Source of the DNA: Chloroflexota bacterium
GTDB taxonomy: Bacteria; Chloroflexota; Dehalococcoidia; Lucifugimonadales; UBA826
Direction of reading: 5' to 3'
DNA: 44,002 bases
Assembly (NCBI GenBank): GCA_002722155.1
Contig: PBKS01000009.1
Span: 66,748-110,749, forward strand
How positions within the stretch are numbered: the first letter of the stretch is position 1; each line of letters opens with the position of its first letter. Of the stretch, positions 42,832 through 44,002 are shown piece by piece. The translations under genes were made by a program, and so were the position numbers. The notes beneath the pieces are model-generated. The model saw only the letters and a list, made by a program, of their open reading frames with translations, was not told the origin of the DNA and did no database searches.

Positions 42832-43755
42832 ATGGCAGACAAACCTTTGAGAGTAAGTTATGGAGAGTACACTTATGAGAGTGTCCCGGACTGGGCTCCT
42901 CTACCGGAAGGTTGGGAATGGAACCATGTCGTTGGGGTTACTGTAGACAGCCAAGACAGAATTTATGCCTACAATAGAAGTGACCATCCAATGATAGTGC
43001 TTAACCAGGATGGAGATATTTTAAATACTTGGGGTGCAGACACTTTCAAAAGAGCCCATCATGTTGAAGTCGGGCCCGATGATTCAATATGGACAACTGA
43101 CAATACTGACCACACTGTTAGAAAATGGACCTCTGACGGTAAAGAATTAATGGTCATAGGGACTCCTGATAAACCAGCACCACCTCAAAGTGGAGAGCCG
43201 TTTAATCAACCTACCGATGTCGCTTTTGGTTTGGATGGATCTATCTATATCGCTGATGGATACGGCAACTCCAGGATTCATCATTTCACACCACAAGGCA
43301 AGTTAATTAGATCTTGGGGGGAAAGGGGCACTGGACCGGGCCAATTTATGATTCCACACGGCGTAACTGTGGACCCAACTGGCTTAGTCTATGTTTGCGA
43401 CAGAGAAAACAGCAGGATTCAGATTTTCACCCCAGATGGCCAATATGTTACACACTGGAAGGGAGTACACAGGCCAAACCAAATAGTTCTCGGAAAAGAT
43501 GGAAGCATGTACGTGACTGAACTTGGATTCAAGACCGGCATGGCATCTGGTAGTGAAGAACCTAATGTAACCACTCACAATTCTGGTTTGAAAATAATGT
43601 CCAAAACCGGCCAATGGCTTGGAGGCTGGGGCGCTAGCACACACACACATGGAGATCTAATCGCAGCTCATGCTGTTGGAATAGATTCACAAGGAAGCCT
43701 TTATATCGGTGAAACTCTAGAAGGAGCAAGACTCCAAAAATTTGTTAGAGTTTAA
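42832..43755 (+). CDS. NHL-repeat beta-propeller protein
   Basis: A 307-residue protein made of NHL-type repeats: GVTVDSQDRIYAYNRSDHP, VAFGLDGSIYIADGYGNSRI, GVTVDPTGLVYVCDRENSRI and VGIDSQGSLYIGE mark successive blades of a six-bladed propeller. The HxxD-type residues and WGERGTGPGQF are like those of the peptidylglycine amidating lyase/PAL-like family, but activity is not clear. There is no signal peptide. AAGGAG 7 nt before the ATG. It stands alone between the zinc-ribbon gene (divergent) and the convergent MFS. Confidence 0.88.
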   Translation: MADKPLRVSYGEYTYESVPDWAPLPEGWEWNHVVGVTVDSQDRIYAYNRSDHPMIVLNQDGDILNTWGADTFKRAHHVEVGPDDSIWTTDNTDHTVRKWTSDGKELMVIGTPDKPAPPQSGEPFNQPTDVAFGLDGSIYIADGYGNSRIHHFTPQGKLIRSWGERGTGPGQFMIPHGVTVDPTGLVYVCDRENSRIQIFTPDGQYVTHWKGVHRPNQIVLGKDGSMYVTELGFKTGMASGSEEPNVTTHNSGLKIMSKTGQWLGGWGASTHTHGDLIAAHAVGIDSQGSLYIGETLEGARLQKFVRV

Positions 43756-43756
43756 G

Positions 43757-44002
43757 TTAATCAGCCCTTCGATCTTTGGGATTCTCTTCTCTTGTCGGAG
43801 GGCTAGCTAAAACAAAGCACAAGAACGAAAGAAACAAAAAAACCAAGATTATTTTAAAAGCCAAATCATAGCTCCCGCGGCTATCGTAAACGGCACCTGC
43901 CAGCAATGGTCCCACAATACCAGGGATAACAACTCCCTGCCTAATTAGCCCATTTAACGTCCCAAAATTCTTCATTCCAAAAAGTTCTGTCACGGCCAAC
44001 GG
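43757..44002 (-). CDS. MFS transporter, C-terminal part only
   Basis: The frame is open to the last base of the window, so the N-terminus lies outside. The visible 81 residues start PLAVTELFGMKNFGTLNG and include IPGIVGPLLAGAVYDSRGSYDLAF and two final helices with a charged tail, the C-terminal end of an OFA/MCT-like carrier closely like the genes at 14762 and 30807. It converges on the NHL gene with 1 bp between stops. Confidence 0.85.
   Translation of the reverse strand, partial: PLAVTELFGMKNFGTLNGLIRQGVVIPGIVGPLLAGAVYDSRGSYDLAFKIILVFLFLSFLCFVLASPPTREENPKDRRAD

Overview
The window reads as one compact chromosomal segment of a free-living bacterium with low G+C (about 40% by eye). The best lineage guess is marine Chloroflexota of the SAR202 type. 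That is inference from content: two enolase-superfamily (mandelate racemase-like) enzymes, a luciferase-like flavin oxidoreductase, six complete and one partial major-facilitator transporters, HpcH/HpaI aldolases, D-2-hydroxyacid dehydrogenases, an ImuB with a DUF6504-like tail, and a GAAC-N4-GTTC (Firmicute/Actinobacteria-type) LexA box. No rRNA, tRNA, CRISPR array, insertion sequence or prophage was seen. Three convergent gene pairs overlap at their stop codons, so space is tight.

Layout. 1-5.9 kb is housekeeping: 3' end of mutS2, an RND/MMPL exporter, fmt and an unknown gene. 5.9-10.5 kb is an SOS mutagenesis cassette, imuB-dnaE2, with a LexA box placed between its -35 and -10 elements. 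10.8-24.6 kb is an accessory catabolic region: DMT transporter, enolase-family enzyme and GNAT in one operon; a luciferase-like oxidoreductase; MFS transporters; a second enolase-family enzyme; an iodotyrosine-deiodinase-like nitroreductase; an amidase; and an aldolase, dienelactone hydrolase and DUF6295-like gene set. 24.6-30.8 kb holds a DUF454 membrane protein, a ferrochelatase with an internal cysteine cluster, an SDR, an MFS, an aldo/keto reductase, a PD-(D/E)XK nuclease and a PIG-L deacetylase. 32.3-38.5 kb is an eight-gene plus-strand operon that looks like sugar-acid or uronate-type catabolism: hydroxyacid dehydrogenase, HpcH/HpaI aldolase, KDG-type kinase, a small unknown protein, cupin, SMP-30 lactonase, N-acyl-D-amino-acid-deacylase-like amidohydrolase and DUF1330. 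38.5-44 kb holds a lipoprotein, another hydroxyacid dehydrogenase, MFS transporters, a zinc-ribbon protein, an NHL propeller and the candidate selenoprotein.

The most notable item is at 41861-42346 on the minus strand. Two apparent short ORFs are one 162-codon frame interrupted by a single TGA. Read through, the product is a two-helix membrane-anchored thioredoxin-like protein whose redox motif is UGA-Ile-Gly-Cys, so UGA stands where the first Cys of CxxC belongs. A 6-bp hairpin lies 26 nt downstream, inside the distance expected for a bacterial SECIS. A rho-independent terminator ends 11 nt before its start codon. Other signals worth checking are a three-hairpin structure before the 40.6 kb MFS gene, two strong palindromes in divergent promoters, and a hairpin that pairs the ribosome binding site of the 36.8 kb amidohydrolase.
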